From: Sporichthyaceae bacterium
GTDB taxonomy: Bacteria; Actinomycetota; Actinomycetes; JACCYY01
Length of the DNA: 7,577 bases
Direction of reading: 5' to 3'
Assembly (NCBI GenBank): GCA_013696235.1
Contig: JACCYY010000033.1
Span: 1 to 7,577, forward strand
Each line of letters opens with the position of its first letter. The stretch's first letter is position 1. Made by a program: the position numbers and the translations under genes. Positions 7,163 through 7,577 of this stretch are shown piece after piece. The notes beneath the pieces were generated by a model. That model saw only the letters and a program-made list of their open reading frames with translations. It had not been told where the DNA came from and ran no database searches.

Positions 7163-7198
7163 CGCCCTTCGATCAGTCGGCTGGCGGCGGGAAGGGCG
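7163..7198 (+). terminator. Candidate hairpin terminator after DUF3046
   Basis: CGCCCTTC (7163-7170) pairs perfectly with GAAGGGCG (7191-7198). The 20-nt loop itself can fold through CAG-TCGG-CTG (7174-7183). It lies 70 bp after the DUF3046 stop and is not followed by a T-tract, so the terminator call is tentative. Confidence 0.35.
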
Positions 7199-7248
7199 GT
7201 CGACTGCCGCGCTGAGCGGGGATGCTCACTCCGGTTTCGGCCCGGGCG

Positions 7249-7268
7249 TCGACGTCAGGGCTCGACGT
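7249..7268. repeat. Short direct repeat TCGACGT x2
   Basis: TCGACGT occurs at 7249-7255 and again at 7262-7268, 13 bp start to start. The first copy sits inside overlapping palindromes GTCGAC (7248-7253) and GACGTC (7251-7256). It lies about 55-75 bp upstream of the ORF at 7323, where a regulator could bind. In DNA this GC-rich, TCGACG-type words are common, so chance is possible. Confidence 0.3.
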
Positions 7269-7286
7269 TTGCACCGGCCGTCGCAC

Positions 7287-7317
7287 TACGCTCCGTCACG
7301 ACCGTCGACCTCGGAGG
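7287..7317 (+). promoter_or_regulatory. Possible -10 element and strong ribosome binding site of the 7323 ORF
   Basis: GGAGG (7313-7317) lies 5 nt before the ATG at 7323 and is the best Shine-Dalgarno match near any start in this window. TACGCT (7287-7292) fits a TANNNT -10 element and would give a leader of about 24 nt. No -35 box with good spacing is seen (TTGCAC at 7269-7274 is only 12 bp away). Confidence 0.35.
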
Positions 7318-7322
7318 CACGC

Positions 7323-7556
7323 ATGCCCGGATCGTCACGAAGCTGGCCCGTACTCGGCGCGTCAGCAGCGGCGCTGGTCGGCGCGCTGGCCAGGCCCGCG
7401 GTCGGCGCCGCGCCGACAACGACCGCGCCGCCACCAGCGCCGACCGGACCGCGCTGGCCGACGCGACCCGGGCGGCGTCTCCGGCCGGACCCTGGTACGG
7501 AGCTCAGCCTCGACCCGCGCGCGAGCAGCGTGACGCTGCCGGCGGTCGGCGGCTGA
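7323..7556 (+). CDS. Small putative secreted protein of unknown function
   Basis: The ORF has 77 residues; I recognise no family. The N-terminus looks like a Sec signal peptide: R6, then a hydrophobic stretch PVLGASAAALVGALA (9-23), and a Val-Gly-Ala site that predicts cleavage after A29. A Thr/Pro/Ala-rich segment (31-42), an Arg-rich stretch (43-54) and a short polar end follow. There is no lipobox cysteine. The strong GGAGG at 5 nt spacing supports translation. Against it, third-position GC is only about 82%, low for this genome, and the C-terminal part has no clear fold. It could be a real small exported protein, or the signal-peptide start of a longer secreted protein broken by a frameshift. 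The other two frames also stay open to near 7540-7567. It stands downstream of DUF3046, where recA is found in several related genera. Confidence 0.45.
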   Translation: MPGSSRSWPVLGASAAALVGALARPAVGAAPTTTAPPPAPTGPRWPTRPGRRLRPDPGTELSLDPRASSVTLPAVGG

Positions 7557-7577
7557 CGCCGGCATGAGCTTCTGGAC

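Noticed and set aside
7222..7533. 103-residue + strand ORF overlapping the 7323 ORF
   Set aside because: Extremely Arg-rich, no Shine-Dalgarno sequence, and it is out of frame with the better-supported signal-peptide ORF.
5553..7556. 667-residue + strand ORF spanning the lhr promoter region
   Set aside because: Ser/Arg-rich shadow of lhr and of DUF3046 in another frame. Only the part from the ATG at 7323 has its own ribosome binding site and signal-peptide character.

Overview
The window is very GC-rich chromosomal DNA. Almost every long ORF is shadowed by antisense or out-of-frame ORFs, as expected from strong GC3 bias. Gene content points to an actinobacterium (class Actinomycetes): a ClgR-type XRE regulator, a tandem CYTH-CHAD protein, a full-length bacterial Lhr helicase and a DUF3046 protein. 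ClgR and DUF3046 are lineage markers that commonly sit between pgsA and recA/recX in Actinobacteria. Genus cannot be fixed from the sequence. I see no phage, plasmid, IS, CRISPR or toxin-antitoxin signature.

Layout. (1) 9-302 (+) is ClgR, the transcriptional activator of the Clp/Lon protease genes; the window cuts its upstream region. (2) 353-1879 (+) is a CYTH-CHAD protein with an intact triphosphate-tunnel signature and a polyphosphate-binding CHAD domain, probably co-directional with clgR. (3) 1880-2194 is a convergent intergenic region with two good hairpins and perhaps a decayed gene fragment. (4) 2195-6844 (-) is lhr, a 1549-residue DNA-repair helicase reading toward the CYTH-CHAD gene. 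(5) 6845-6898 is a 54-bp divergent promoter region. A palindrome there places symmetric candidate -10 elements on the two strands, and the rightward one would make the DUF3046 transcript leaderless. (6) 6899-7093 (+) is the 64-residue DUF3046 protein. (7) 7094-7322 is non-coding, with a candidate terminator hairpin, a short direct repeat and a strong ribosome binding site. (8) 7323-7556 (+) is a short ORF with a predicted signal peptide and a Pro/Thr-rich segment, of unknown function. The window ends before recA, if recA is there.

How the genes relate. ClgR (proteolysis under stress) and CYTH-CHAD (polyphosphate) could both serve stress physiology. Lhr is a helicase induced by DNA damage in mycobacteria. 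Its divergent partner DUF3046 normally neighbours recA. The block therefore reads as a stress-response and genome-maintenance neighbourhood, not as a dedicated new defence or biosynthetic system. I did not find convincing evidence of an undescribed multi-gene system. The most interesting signals are the symmetric divergent promoter, the clgR/polyphosphate adjacency, and the small secreted ORF where recA might be expected.
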